Positions 46,151 through 57,903 of a stretch of DNA of 64,000 nt are shown here, piece after piece (the stretch's first letter is position 1; every line of letters starts with the position of its first letter). Both the position numbers and the translations under genes were made by a program. The DNA is from Dipteronia dyeriana. Lineage: Eukaryota > Streptophyta > Magnoliopsida > Sapindales > Sapindaceae. Below the pieces are notes generated by a model. It was given only the letters and a program-made list of their open reading frames with translations. It searched no databases and was not told the DNA's origin. The DNA lies in the NCBI GenBank assembly GCA_032871835.1, contig CM065299.1:83457652-83521651 (forward strand), written 5' to 3'.

Positions 46151-47329
46151 TGTTAATAGCCAAATTTGGCTAGGGACCAAAGGAAAATTTTCCACTCTTC
46201 TATCCAGGGTCCAAATTCGAGATTAGTTAGCATGGTACCGCAGTTCCCGGGGTCGAGCTATTGGGCGACCCAGCAGAAGCGAGGAAAGGTCGTCCCATCC
46301 TAGGAACAACCCAAGTGAAGCCCGACATGATTAAACCAAGTTCCTTACACCGAAATAAGAACCCAAGGTAAGACTGAAACAGGATGACCTAGGCTCCCCG
46401 AGGTCAAAATTACCTCGCAGCTTCCTTAGAAGCCCGCCATCCTTTCCAGACAGACAGAGAGAGAGAGACCTATAAGGCATCAAGCCCAAACTACAGTATC
46501 GTTTCATCTCACCGAGAGAGGAAGAAAATCTATCTAGGCAGGTAGGAGGAAGCTCATTAAAGCTTCGTCATCATTAACACGGTCATTTCAAGCTCTAAAA
46601 GGGACCTGGAAAGGTCAGATCGACCTCCTAATATCAAGACAAGAGTATGAATCTACCTTGCCTTTCGAAACAGTAAGCCCTATATTCAGTGTCTCCATGT
46701 CATATCTCCCCTGGTAATATACAGGATCACCTTCACTCTCCAAATTACATTGAAACATTGTGTACATGTAGGGCAAGTGATTGAGTCTAAAAAGGAAACG
46801 AACTTATCTCCATCTAAGATATTCTCGAATCCGTTATTAAGCTAAAGTCAATAACATTTAAAAGGCATATCCCACATGATAAGGAGGAATTTGGTTCAGA
46901 AAATAATGGCGGGAGAGTCATGAGTTTTGCCTAGTTGGACTGTGTGAGCATGCATGAGTAAAAGAGAGTTCATGAACACATAGAACCAGAGACATATAGA
47001 GAAGAATTTTACCTCTGCCTAAATTATGTTGACAGAACACGACCACCATTGTTATCTACTTCTCGACAGGCACGAAGCCACCACACCTATTGTACCCAAG
47101 AATGACTATGAGCGTTTGAACGACTTCTGTATATGCCATATGATTCGATAATAAATTAGTACATTTTCCCCTTGCGTGTCTTAGTATTTCGTGTTGTCAT
47201 TAATCATCATTTTCACTATCAAATATACGAACATGGTATTGAAGGTACATTCCTGGCTGCCACCTCCGTGGTAGTGGTCTCGAGGGTGCTAACCGAAATT
47301 CCTTACCCTGAGTGAATTTTTGGTTAACA
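46151..47329 (+). repeat. 3' LTR of element E
   Basis: 1,179 bp, homologous to 30204-31385. A 12-bp deletion near 46941-46945 removed the segment that holds the TATA box in the 5' LTR. Confidence 0.9.
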
Positions 47330-47334
47330 AGTGT

Positions 47335-48459
47335 CTTCCGCTTTGAGCAGTCGCGTACCTAATGTGGCCCATCACAAATGAAACATAGACTTTTTGGCTT
47401 TATCACTACTGGCTTGCCTCAATTGGTGTTTTCACGATGGTTATCGCCATTGGGAGTTCTGTTTGGCCCTTCGCTCTTATGATCGTGGTCTTTAGACTCA
47501 TCTCCTCTACCTTTCTCATGGTTGTCGATTCTTTTCCTAACCTCAGTGAGATAAGCAAGGGACTCTACGGCGACAATGGCTGCATCTTAGTCATAAACGT
47601 TCCGCCTTTCTAGCTCAACTCTCGCATATTCCTTAAGGCTAACCATGAAAAAGAACAACTTTTATTTTTCAAACATTTCTTCGATCTCAAGGATCATGCT
47701 AGAGAACTTCTTGATGTGATCGGGGATGGATCCCGTTTGCTTGAGGGATGGAGGCGGCTACAGGTCTCCTTATCGTCGTTGGTTGGCAAGAACTGCCTTT
47801 TAAGTTCCCGCTTAAAGTTCTCCCATGTGTGGATGGGTTTGATAGTGTCACCATGCTTGCATCGCCACCACAGTTGGGTAGATTCCCAAAGGAAGATAGG
47901 AGCATTGGTGATCCAAGTCGCGTCGTCCCTAACTCCCTTGGCTTCAAAGTACTGCTCCAGACCAAAGAGAAAGTTCTCCACTTCCATGGCATTACGGTTG
48001 CCGTTGAAGGTGGATGGTTTAGGGATCTGGATGGTGCCTCATGTGCCCGTGCTATAAGAGACACCGTTGTCAAAAGTTGGGTTGTTTTTGAACGAAGCCC
48101 ATTCGGTACGGACTATATCCATTCCCGCTCGAATGGCCCGCAACTCTTGAATGACAAAGGTGCGATTGTTAAGGACTTTTGGGTGAGGAGGCACAAATCC
48201 TCATTTATGCCCTTATGGAATTCTCGAAGCATGGCCTTGGTTGCTTGAGTGACTGTGGCATAGTCAGTCTCTAGGCCATCGAGACGATCGACCACGGTGT
48301 ATAAGGTGGTCTGTATTTCGGAGAGGATTTCATCATGGGCTTTTACGCAGGATTTCATCGTGGACCCTTGGACTTGTTACGCTTGGCATGGGTGCGTTGC
48401 TCGCCACAACCACGCGCTTGCTCTTCCACTTTATGAGTAACTTCGCTATCAGAGGCCAT
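47335..48459 (-). pseudogene. Element D gag, degenerate
   Basis: A likely start is ATG at 48459 (MASDSEVTHKVEEQARGCGE). Open pieces are 48113-48358 (TTLYTVVDRLDGLETDYATV, heptad-like) and 47694-47987, which carries the gypsy Gag core: VENFLFGLEQYFEAKGVRDD, LWESTQLWWRCKHG and WENFKRELKRQFLPTN. Near 47340-47385 the frame shows LCFICDGPH and a downstream Cys, a CCHC knuckle just before the E insertion. Several frameshifts and stops break it. Confidence 0.82.
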
Positions 48460-48503
48460 GACTTGTGCTAGCTGTGGTTGCTTAATCAGGCTCTAATACC
48501 AAC

Positions 48504-49043
48504 TGTCATGGGCTTAGAGTTTGTGCAGCACACCCGTGCGACACGTAGGCAAATTCTATGAGAATATCTCTAAGTAAGCCTTATAAGATAGATTTTAGAG
48601 AAGAGAGTAAAAGCGCTTAGATGAGAAACAAATATTGCATTGCTATGAAGGAAGTTTTACAATGCTTTAGATGATAGAATACTTGAGTTTTTAGGATGCT
48701 TTACAAATAAGAGGGGTTAGCTATTTATAGTAAGCCACCTCCTTAATGAATGGCTAGAATCAATTTGATCCAATGATGGAGATTGAGTCTCCAGAAGAAT
48801 CTATAATTATGTACAAGTATCTAGTACCTTCCTACTTTTATCTACATGTGTGTACATGTCTCTAGATAAGTCTACACCTATCTAGTTATGTACAAGAACA
48901 ACTTAGAATGGTTGTGTTGTTAGAGACTTCCAGAAGCTTAAACGGTGCTGGAATTATGGAGAAGCCTCTAGATCCATCCAAGAGCTTGGCATAGTTATGG
49001 CATTTGTTGGGCTCCTGGGCTTGGTAACTTATAGGCCGCGACA
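48504..49043 (-). repeat. 5' LTR of element D (right)
   Basis: 540 bp, TGTCATGGGC..GGCCGCGACA on the plus strand, next to the primer-binding site at 48490-48503. Confidence 0.9.
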
Positions 49044-49117
49044 GTGTGCTATTATTTAATAGAACATATATTTGGTGGTTGATTTTTTTAACGAGTTTTA
49101 CGTATTCAATATAGACT

Positions 49118-49360
49118 TTTTATGTCATTCAAAGTCTTTGTATGAATGAAAGTCAAATTTTAAGATTTGATATAACTAAAAGTCATTAAAAGTCATTGAT
49201 ATTTTGAATAACTGTTGGTTTTCATTGACTCTTAAAAAGTCTATATTGAATACCTCATGACTTTTATAGAGTCATTAAAAGTCTACATTGAATATATTAA
49301 AACTTTAAAACTCCATAAAAGTCATCAAAAGTATTTCGAAATCTCAATTGAATACACACC
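49118..49360. mobile_element. MITE-like sequence with AAAGTC repeats
   Basis: Ends pair roughly: CGTATTCAATATAGACTTTT on the left and, inverted from the right, GTGTGTATTCAATTGAGA. The interior carries many AAAAGTC / GACTTTT motifs in both orientations. Non-coding. The CACTA element is inserted at its right edge. Confidence 0.5.
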
Positions 49361-50276
49361 CACTACAAAAAAGTGACATATAGTGACAAAAATTATTTAT
49401 CACTACAAGTTTAGAAATTATCATAATTTCAATATTGTGACAAAAAAAAAAGTGTCACTAACAATTTGTCACATTGGCCCCTGTAACTAAAAGTATTTGT
49501 GACAATTGTTTGGTACTTATCACGAATCATAACTTTTAGTGTAATATTATCACTGGATCTTAATTAGTGACAAAATAAAAAATTGTGTCACTAAATTTAT
49601 ATATGGTGACAATTAACTGTTTGAAAATTTTATCATTATACATATTTTGTGTCATAATTAATTGTTTAAACATTTTATCACTAAACATCTTCTTAGTGAC
49701 AATTTATTATTTTAAAATTGTGTCATTAGTCACAATTTAGTGACAATTAAACATTTTAAAATCGTATAACTATACATAAACTTATCGATAATTAATTATT
49801 TAAAATTGCCACTATACACAAACCTAGTGACAGTTAACCATATGAAAATAATGTTTGTTTTACACAAATTTAGTGACAATTAACAAGAAGATAACAAGAT
49901 ATAAATTCAATCAAAGTTGATCTAATGGTCCATTCAACTATTATTAACTATAAGAAACCTTGAATACAAAAAGTACAACAAGGGATAGATAATCATACCA
50001 CAAGAAAGAAAAGAAAAAGATAATCATAACACAAGAAATAAAAGAAAAAGAAAAAAGAAAGTGAAGAAAAAAATATTACAAAATTGTTAATGTATGTACA
50101 TCAATTTGCTACAAATTTCAAGACAAATGCATTACATTAATTATATCCTGATAATCATGATGAAAATTCTTCAAGCCTCAAGACTAGAACACTTTTGTCA
50201 ATGAAAAAGGTCGGAATAAACTTTGCGTCTAGATACAATCTACAATAGATGAAAGTATATTATTAACACCTCAATT

Positions 50277-50313
<37 letters not shown>

Positions 50314-50509
50314 GTTGCATCAAACAATTGGTTGTTCCATAAGAATCATTTAATCAAAAAGTTAGTTTTCAAAACAACTAATATTGACATGTACTGTGGA
50401 AATATAAGAACAAATAACTATTAGCCATGAAATAATAATTATGGGTTCTTGAAAAAAAAACAAATTAAAGTTAAGAATCATTCCTAAATAAGAATATAAA
50501 ATTCTATAT

Positions 50510-50740
50510 ATATCATACTTTATTCAAAGAAACTTTCAATAAATGAAACTCAAATTTGAGATTCCAACCTGAAAAGCTAATACAAGAAAACAAACCCTTA
50601 AAAAAAATCAATAGAAACTTACATTTTTATCAAGGCAAAATTTTCTCTATAGCCTTGGTGACTTTTATCGATGAAACACGATTTCAAACCTAAAAGGTGT
50701 TTTTAAGGAAAAGAGAAACTAAAGAAAAATAAATAAAACA
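50510..50740 (+). repeat. CACTA internal duplication, copy 1
   Basis: About 220 bp including AAACTCAAATTTGAGATTCC and CTTGGTGACTTTTATCGATG. It is similar to copy 2 at 52985-53205; the LTR-like insertion lies between them. Confidence 0.7.
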
Positions 50741-50814
50741 ACTAAAATTAAGAAACATCCCTAAACATATATATATATATATAAAATTCTACATAAAAAA
50801 ACTAAAAGTTCCCT

Positions 50815-52985
50815 AATAAACGCGTGTGTCTAATAACCTAGAGGGGGATGAATAGGTTTTAAACAAGTCAATTACCAATTTTTCTTGATTAGTCAATATT
50901 AAAAATTCACCCAATAAGACAAACATACAACATCAAGTGTAAAGTGCGGAAATATAAACAACACAAGATGTATACGTGGAAACCCTCCAAATGGGAAAAA
51001 CCATGGGCTGTTAAGTGCGCCACACTCGATAGCGGAAATCCACTATATGAGTAAAATGTTACACCCTCAAGTGATACTCGGACTCTCACTCTCGACAACC
51101 TCAGGCTATGGCCACTACCACTCACCACTCTTGGTTCAGTCCTTGGTGATATCCCATGATCCACTACTCTTGGCGTGAACACCTCCTACTCTACCCCTAT
51201 GGCCTTTTACAGTGGATACCGGACCAATTGCTTGCCAACCCACCATTGGTTGCTAGTCTTCTCTTGCTTGTGCAACTTCACACCGAAGCCACAAGACTTT
51301 GACTCACTGAAGAGTATATGGTCTAAGTGCATATATGACACTATGCTCAAATGCAATTATGTGTAAGACCAAACACAAAATGCTTAACTAGATGTAGACA
51401 ATGAAATTAAACATCCTAGTTATCAAACAATGTCTACATGCCCATACAAAGGACTTAATTAGATGTGTAGATAAAATCTAACAACCTAATTTTCAACAAA
51501 AGTCCAATCAATACAAGTTGTCAACAACAAACAATCAAGGGCAATTTTGTAATCAATAAATGCAATCAATGAGGCATACACATAAATGTTCATGAACTAG
51601 ACTAGATGCACAAGGCAATTCTTACCATCAATTAAGCATACATGAACATATATAGATTAGCTATTTAGGTAAAACAACCTAATTATGCAAGATATTACAA
51701 TACAACAACCCAAACATCAACAACAATCTCTACTTGTAATAAAAATCCTAATCTAGAGACATACAAGTCATACAAGAGATATATTGTTAAGCTAGAACAC
51801 GAGAATGATGAAGATGGTGTTCTACTTACCAAGTTACATGTGTTGATGAAGACCCATGCAAATAAACATCCTAGATATAGCTACATGATGTTTGTTTCAT
51901 AATAGGATGATGGGTTTTGGGTTTGGAGAGTTAAATAATAACTCTTGGAGCTTCTCTCTCAAATAAAATATTTTCTCACACTAAAAAATGGTTTTGAAGC
52001 TCTGAAAAATGAGTGAGGAATATGGCATGTAAATATGAGCCCTAGAACAAAACTACATCGTTTTGAAAATGCCCAGAATTTTACTCAGTGCGTTGGTGAA
52101 CTGTGCTGGTTGACAAGCGTCACACCAGCGCACACCTACTATCCAGAGGCGCTGGTGAGGTGCGCTTGTGCACCGACACAGCTGTGACAACACAAAAGCT
52201 CGAGATTCGAGCGACCCAAAACATGACCAAACGATATCCAAACCTTTCGTATAATATACCGTTGGAAAGGTATGGAAGTATAATTTCTACTCCAATATAT
52301 AAAACCAGATTTTGACTTCTATAGAAAAAATTATGGTCATTTGAGTGACCAAAGATCAGAAACGGACAACAACAGAGATGCCCTGTTTTTGTGGTCACTT
52401 TGGAGATTTCAAAACCAATTCAAACGGTCATGAAATATTATGAATAAGATACCGTTGGAAAGGTATAGGTGTCTAGTTTATACAAAAAATTTCAAAATTT
52501 ATTTTGAATCATTTTATAAAAAGATATGGTCACAAGACCACAAAGGTCAGTTTTGAAAAACATTTAAATCATTGAAATCCACTTTTTGAAACTAGACACC
52601 TTACTCCACATAGCCAAACCAAGAGAAGAATACGACCTTATCAAATGGTTACTCAATACGCTAAGACAAGCACACCATCGTGCAAGTGCGAACACAACAC
52701 AATACAACACTTAAATCTATAAATGAAGTGCAAGTGTGATTGTGAAGAGATGCACACATATAAACAATATCAACACAAAAGCAAAATCAACAAAGCATGC
52801 ATGAGGTGTGTGTGTGCACCTAAACTCTTCAAGAGGCAAAGTCAAGTGAATATACCTTTAGCTCTTGAAGTCATGGAGATGCTTGGAAGCTTGCCTATGA
52901 GGACCTAAGCTATCCATTACACAATCATCCCCAATGTGGTGTGATTTGTCATGAAATAATTCAATCATAAAATCAAGGTCCTTAC
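50815..52985. mobile_element. LTR-like insertion inside the CACTA element
   Basis: Begins with AATAACCTAGAGGGGGATGA, close to the start of element A's LTR (AACCTAGAGGG..GTGAATAGG). It then shows retrotransposon-LTR-like order: CTTGG/CTCAC short repeats (51060-51180), a GC-rich hairpin-prone block (52090-52190), and GTGTGTGCACCTAAACTC near the end. A divergent solo LTR of the same superfamily is likely. Exact edges and target duplication not found. Frames within it are short and unsupported. Confidence 0.5.
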
Positions 52986-53205
52986 AAAAACATATCTTAT
53001 TCAATGAAAATTTTATTATATGAAACTCGAATTTGGAATTCCGACCTTGACAAACAAGTAAAAAAAAAAACAAATCAAGAGAAGCTTATATTTTTCAATC
53101 AAGACATTATTTTCTCTACATTCTTGGTGACTTCTACAGATGAATCACAATTTCAAACCTAAAAAGTGTTTTTTAAAGAAAATAGAAAATCTAGATATAG
53201 TAGTA
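52985..53205 (+). repeat. CACTA internal duplication, copy 2
   Basis: Diverged copy of 50510-50740 (for example CTTGGTGACTTCTACAGATG and ATTTCAAACCTAAAAAGTG). Confidence 0.7.
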
Positions 53206-53565
53206 ACAAAGGGAGAACCAAAAGACATGTGAAGATAGAATAAGGAAAAAAAACTACACCACAATTGTGGCTTTTTGTTTGCAAAATAAAATAAAATTTA
53301 TTGATTCGGATGCCTTTTAAAAACCTAATTATTTATGAAATAAAATCTGTCCTTTTTATAGGGTAATTTTGAGACTAATTATATTAATTGTCACATAATT
53401 ATCAAGGTTTTAATTGATTGTGATAATTATTTTTTAAAAGTCTCAATCGAACAAAACATAATGACAAATAATAAAACTTGTAACAAAATAATATTTACTA
53501 TGATACATTTGAAATTTGTCACAAAACAAATGTGACACTATAGTCACTTTTTTTTTGTAGTGACC

Positions 53566-53569
53566 CTTA

Positions 53570-53609
<40 letters not shown>

Positions 53610-54200
53610 CTATTACATTTACGATTATTACAACGGGCTTACGGGAACTTACCAAGATCAGACAATACGCATGTGGCCTATATAACTTCTCCCATCAATC
53701 GGGAAAAAACTCCTCACACATCCTTATAAAATACATATAATGGAACTCGAACAATCGAACCTCTGACTACCATGTGCTGAATGAAGATATACAATCATTT
53801 ATAGTAAGAGGTGATTTGCAACACTAGTATAAAAAGTTAAAAGAGAAAATAACAAAAAATCTATAATGTTTTTCTTAAAAACAAAAAACAAAAAAGGGGT
53901 CATAAACTCATAATATACGCAACGGTTCGTAATGGTACTTTACTAGTTAGGACGGTAACGATATTTAAAACATAATGGTAGTTAATGGTATTTTTCTAAT
54001 AAAGACGGTCTAGTTTGTAACTTTTCAATATCGTACTGATTAAAGGATTATTATTGTTGTACTTAATTTTTAATAATAATAATAATAATAGAGTATACTA
54101 ATATAGCATATCACTTCTTGATAAAGGTGAAGTTTAAACCACATAGTACTTGATTTAAGATCCAATTTGATATTAAGGTGAAGTTTAAACCACATAGTAC
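53566..54200. other. Spacer with AT microsatellite and 53-bp direct repeat
   Basis: (TA)n at 53573-53606. A perfect or near-perfect repeat of about 53 bp starting AAGGTGAAGTTTAAACCACA occurs twice at about 54125-54230 and abuts the next element. No gene. Confidence 0.7.
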
Positions 54201-54204
54201 TTGA

Positions 54205-56376
54205 TTTAAGATACAATTTGATATTGTTGTGCTGTGGGGAGAAGTGCTTTTGAAATTGCTGTGGAGGAAATTGCTTTTGGAATTACTGTGGGAAGAATCA
54301 GCTGAGTATTTGGGAAACTGATTTTTAAAAGTGTTGTGAGAACTAAAAGTAATTTCAATGTGTTTAGTAAACTGAAATAAAAAGTGTTGTGAGTGTGTAA
54401 AATTACTAAAAGGATATAGACATCTAAATGATACTAATGTGTTATACTTTACATTTTTCTTGTTTATTTGTGTTTAGTATTAAGTGTTATATAATTATGG
54501 TACTTTATTAAATTAATTAGCCCCATTTTTAATCTACTTTATTTAATTTATTAGTCCAATTTCTTTATTTCTTTATTTTACTCTACTTTATTTTTTAATT
54601 TCATTTTTTTCTACTTTATTGAATTAATTATCCCAATTTTTTTATACAGTTATGACAACAATTTTTGTTGTACAAAAATATAAGCCCAATTTTTTTTGTT
54701 AAATTTCATTAAAGATAAGGACAAAGTTGGAAAGTTAGTAAAATTTCATTTAATATCACTGTAGCGCGTTTTCTAAAAGTAGAAGCCAAAATCCAAAAGC
54801 ATGTATTTGTAGCTTCTCAAAAACTCAGTTGGGAGAAGCTAAAAATGACCAAAAGCACTTCCCAGCAATTTTACCAAACACCCTGTCTTAGGTCTATAAT
54901 CACTTTTGGCCCCAAAAGCAGCTGGGGAAGCAATGCCAAACTGGACCTAAGTCCGGTTGGGGAATGCTTCCCGAGTTACTTTTGAAGTCAAAAGTACTTC
55001 TGAAGTTGGTTTAGGGTGTTTAGTAAAATTTATGGTAGGTGCTTTTGGTCTTTTTTATCTTTTCCGACAACAGAAATTGATGTTTTTAGAAACCAGTTTT
55101 CTAGAAATTTCTGGGAATCAGAAATTAAATACCAAACTTCCAATTTTATCCCTACAAGTCAACCATCACAACACCATCGTTCATCATTCATCCACCATCA
55201 TCATCGCCCGTCATCAACCATGATTTTTGTTCATCTTCATCCTTCATCCCTCAACCTCATCAACACCATCGTCTCTACCTTCTCTCCATAATTTTTTTGA
55301 ACTAAAAAATTTCAGATTTTCATTTCAAAAAAATTCCAATTTTTTTTCAATCTTTGAATCTTTTAATCATCAAACCCATTCTCATCCATTCCTTTCAATC
55401 TTTGAATCTTCCAATTCTTAACAAGATTGATTAGATTCATCATCAAAACAAATCAAACACAAATCAATCATCATCACTCAGATTCAAACCCAAATCTCAC
55501 CTAATTATCATCATTCAGATTCATCTTCTCTCCCACACAACGCGTGAAACCTCTGCCTGATACACCGAGCACGGCGGTGGAGAAACAGACAGAGACAGAC
55601 TCAAAGAGCAGAGTAGCGAGCATAAAAACCATGGACCCCATGAACGGTACATCGCTTAAAACTCGACGGACCAGTGGCGATAGAAAGGAACATGCGAGAG
55701 AGCGATGAGAACTAGCAGGTCCAGACTCCAGAGCACTGGTAGTAAGCGCGAGTGTCATGATGGTGACAAGTGGCGCAGATAACCGATCGAGACGTAAGAG
55801 ATGGCTCGTGACTCGTTTAGTTAGGACATATGGCTAGAGAAGAAATTTTCATCATCTCTAATACACCTTTTTTAGTTATTTTGTTAATTTTTTAAATGGA
55901 TCTGGGTTTGCTCTATCAGTTTCCAATTTTTTTTTAGGTTGAAGTATAAATGTGATTGGAATTGGATTGATGAAGATATATGTGTTCCACTTTTCTTCTT
56001 TGCATTTTGATTGAAGAGATGAATTTTTTTGTTTACTGATTTAAGAAAACAAAATCAGATTAATGATGTTTGGATTTTTGGGTTTGCTCCATTGTTGTTT
56101 ATAATCACACAAAAATTAAAAAAAAAATCATTTATTTCTAAAACATCTTAAATGTTCATGTCTATCACTTTTAGTAATTTTACACTGTTGTAGCACTTTT
56201 TACTTACAGTTTACCAAACACATTGAAATTGTTTTTGGTTCTCACAATACTTTTAAAAATCAGTTACAAATCACTCAATTGATTCTTCTCATAGTAAATT
56301 CAAAATCAATTTCCTCATATCAGAATCGAAAGAAATTTTTCCCACGACACAACAATACTAAACTGGGTCTTAATTT
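54205..56376. mobile_element. Element with ~215-bp terminal inverted repeats
   Basis: The left end (54205-54435: ATTGTTGTGCTGTGGG, ACTGATTTTTAAAAGTGTTG, AATTTCAATGTGTTTAGTAA, AAAATTACTAAAAG) is matched inverted at 56150-56376. Long TIRs suggest a Mutator- or hAT-type DNA transposon. No intact transposase; the minus frame 55501-55758 has no recognised domain. Two smaller MITE-like pieces lie inside (54740-55070). No clear target duplication. Confidence 0.65.
54740..55070. repeat. Head-to-head pair of small MITE-like pieces
   Basis: The left piece (54740-54945) contains, inverted, GGTGTTTGGTAAAATTGCTG and GGAAGTGCTTTTGG. The right piece (54950-55070) contains GGTGTTTAGTAAAATTTATG and GTAGGTGCTTTTGG in the forward sense. 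They meet near 54948 in opposite orientation. Confidence 0.6.
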
Positions 56377-56496
56377 GTAGTTGTTATAAAATTTTAAGGA
56401 TCTAATCATATAAAGATTGAGATTTGATTTTTGGTTTTTTGTTGTACTATATATGAATGTGTGCGGGCCGTATAAAAATTGGATTACTAGGGAATT
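56377..56496. other. Short spacer before element H
   Basis: No feature recognised between the right inverted repeat and the first sequence shared with the 3' LTR of H. Confidence 0.5.
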
Positions 56497-57443
56497 GAGA
56501 GGGGGTGAAAATCATGGACCTCGAACCTTCGATTGTACGACTCATACGTGGACGCGTCCTGTGAATGTCACTCTGGTTGGAATATGAGAGTACAACCGAA
56601 TTTTTGCTACTATTTTGAATTTAATTTTTTCTAAATCAGTTCATTGATAAGGAAAGAATTAATTATATTCCCTAAGTCAAACGGAGGGTGCAAATCATGG
56701 ATCTCGAACCTTCGATTGCACGACTCGTACGTGGGCGCGTCCTGTGTACATGAATGCCACTCTGGTTGGACCATGAGAGTACAACCGAATTTTCACTGCT
56801 ATTTTGAATTTATTTTTTTCTAAATCAATTCTTTGTTAAAGAAAGAATTAATTATTTTCCCTAAGTCAAACGTTTCAAATAGATGATAAGGAAAAAGATA
56901 ATTTCTGTTTTGGTTAAGGAAATTAAGGAAATTAAGGAAATTAAGGAAATAGTTGATTTCCGTTTGGATTCTGATACTTACTTGATCACTAAGTGATCAT
57001 AATTATTGACAATCATGAATAAATCTTTTAGAAGATTATTCTTTAATTAAATTTTCTTCATCATTTAAAACGTACCTATAAAGTAATTTCCAAATCAATC
57101 TTTTTGATTCCAATTATATATGAAATCCTAGTCTACACTTCATTATGTACAATTCTAAAAATCACGAAATCAGAGTGATAGGCTTTCTCTTATCTCGTTC
57201 TTCTCTTTCTGTGCTAGGTAAGTTTGAACCTAATTTGAGTTCGTTGAGAGTGGTTGTGCTTCGCACTTCCACTGTTAAATTGTTATATCCTAGGAGATAA
57301 TCGCTATACGCATACGGTGTTATATACGACAAAATTGTTTTAAGGACGCCATGTGAGACACTGGCATCGATTACCCTGATATTTTGTTTATGTTTGTTAC
57401 TTTCTACATATTCGAACCAGGTGGTTTTTTATTTACAAACAAC
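56497..57443 (+). repeat. 5' LTR of element H, truncated, with tandem duplication
   Basis: Homologous to 62800-63592. It holds a ~180-bp tandem duplication (units from about 56497 and 56677, each with ATCATGGA(C/T)CTCGAACC) and four TTAAGGAAA units near 56920-56950. Confidence 0.8.
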
Positions 57444-57903
57444 AATCTTAAGACAAATCTCTATTTTCTTATATTAAAAAAAAAGAACGTTCTCTTCAAA
57501 CCTTCTGGTTTTCGTTTCTGGTACTACTCAGATCGTGACATACTTGAAACCTCACTAGTTTGGTTTTTCTAAAATTAAAAACGATTTGAGGAAATTGGGT
57601 CTGTTTTCCAGATACTGATTTCGAATAAATAATATTAATTTCTGGAAATCAGGTATATTCAAGACACTGATTTATCTTTAAAAAAATGGATTGTCTTTTG
57701 GAAAATCGGGTTTGTTAACAGACACTGATTTAGAGATCAATTACAATTTCAACTGGATAATCGGGTCTGTAATACCAGACACTGATTGTGATTTCCACTG
57801 TGAAATCTGGAATCTATTTATTGATTCACTTATTTGATATCAATTGATATCAGTGCTATTATTGTTGTGATACTAAAACAATTGTGTTTCTTTTTCAGAT
57901 ATT
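57444..57903 (+). other. Leader of element H with dyad repeats
   Basis: Four imperfect copies of a block with GGGTCTGT..CCAGACACTGATT (57597-57790). Each can fold through GTCTG/CAGAC. Near 57842-57857, TTGATATCAGTGC is a possible decayed initiator-Met primer-binding site, which leaves the LTR end uncertain. CTTTTTCAG precedes the gag ATG. Confidence 0.55.

Larger units (their letters stand above)
30204..47329 (+). mobile_element. Element E: Tat-type gypsy nested in D
   Basis: LTRs (30204-31385, 46151-47329) begin TGTTAAT and end GGTTAACA, flanked by AGTGT on both sides (30199-30203, 47330-47334). Internal order is Gag, protease, RT, RNase H, a second RNase H-like domain, integrase, then a long antisense ORF before the 3' LTR. 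The extra RNase H and the ORF between integrase and the 3' LTR are marks of the Tat lineage (Tat/Retand/Ogre). Interrupted by F (32862-37382) and G (from 41522). Multiple stops make it inactive. Confidence 0.9.
28839..49043 (-). mobile_element. Element D: minus-strand gypsy element, split by E
   Basis: LTRs (28839-29377 and 48504-49043) begin TGTCA and end GACA, flanked by GTGT/AGTGT. Beside the right LTR the minus strand reads TTGGTATTAGAGCC, an initiator-Met primer-binding site; beside the left LTR it reads AGATGGGGGAGGA, a polypurine tract. Gag lies at 47335-48459 and a protease remnant at about 29740-30198; RT, RNase H and most of integrase are missing. Element E splits it at 30204-47329. 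Confidence 0.88.
49361..53562. mobile_element. Non-autonomous CACTA (En/Spm) element
   Basis: Terminal repeats CACTACAAAAAAGTGAC (from 49361) and, inverted, GTCAC..TTTTTTTTTGTAGTG (to 53562), flanked by ACC on both sides (49358-49360, 53563-53565), the 3-bp duplication typical of CACTA elements. The left subterminal region (49380-49900) has many TAGTGACAATTAA units in both orientations; the right (53340-53560) has fewer. No transposase is present. Inside are an (AT)n tract (50280-50312) and an LTR-like insertion. Confidence 0.9.

Noticed and set aside
47716..48248. Plus-strand frames over 47.7-48.2 kb
   Set aside because: They are antisense shadows of the element D gag, whose minus-strand frame carries the recognisable Gag core.
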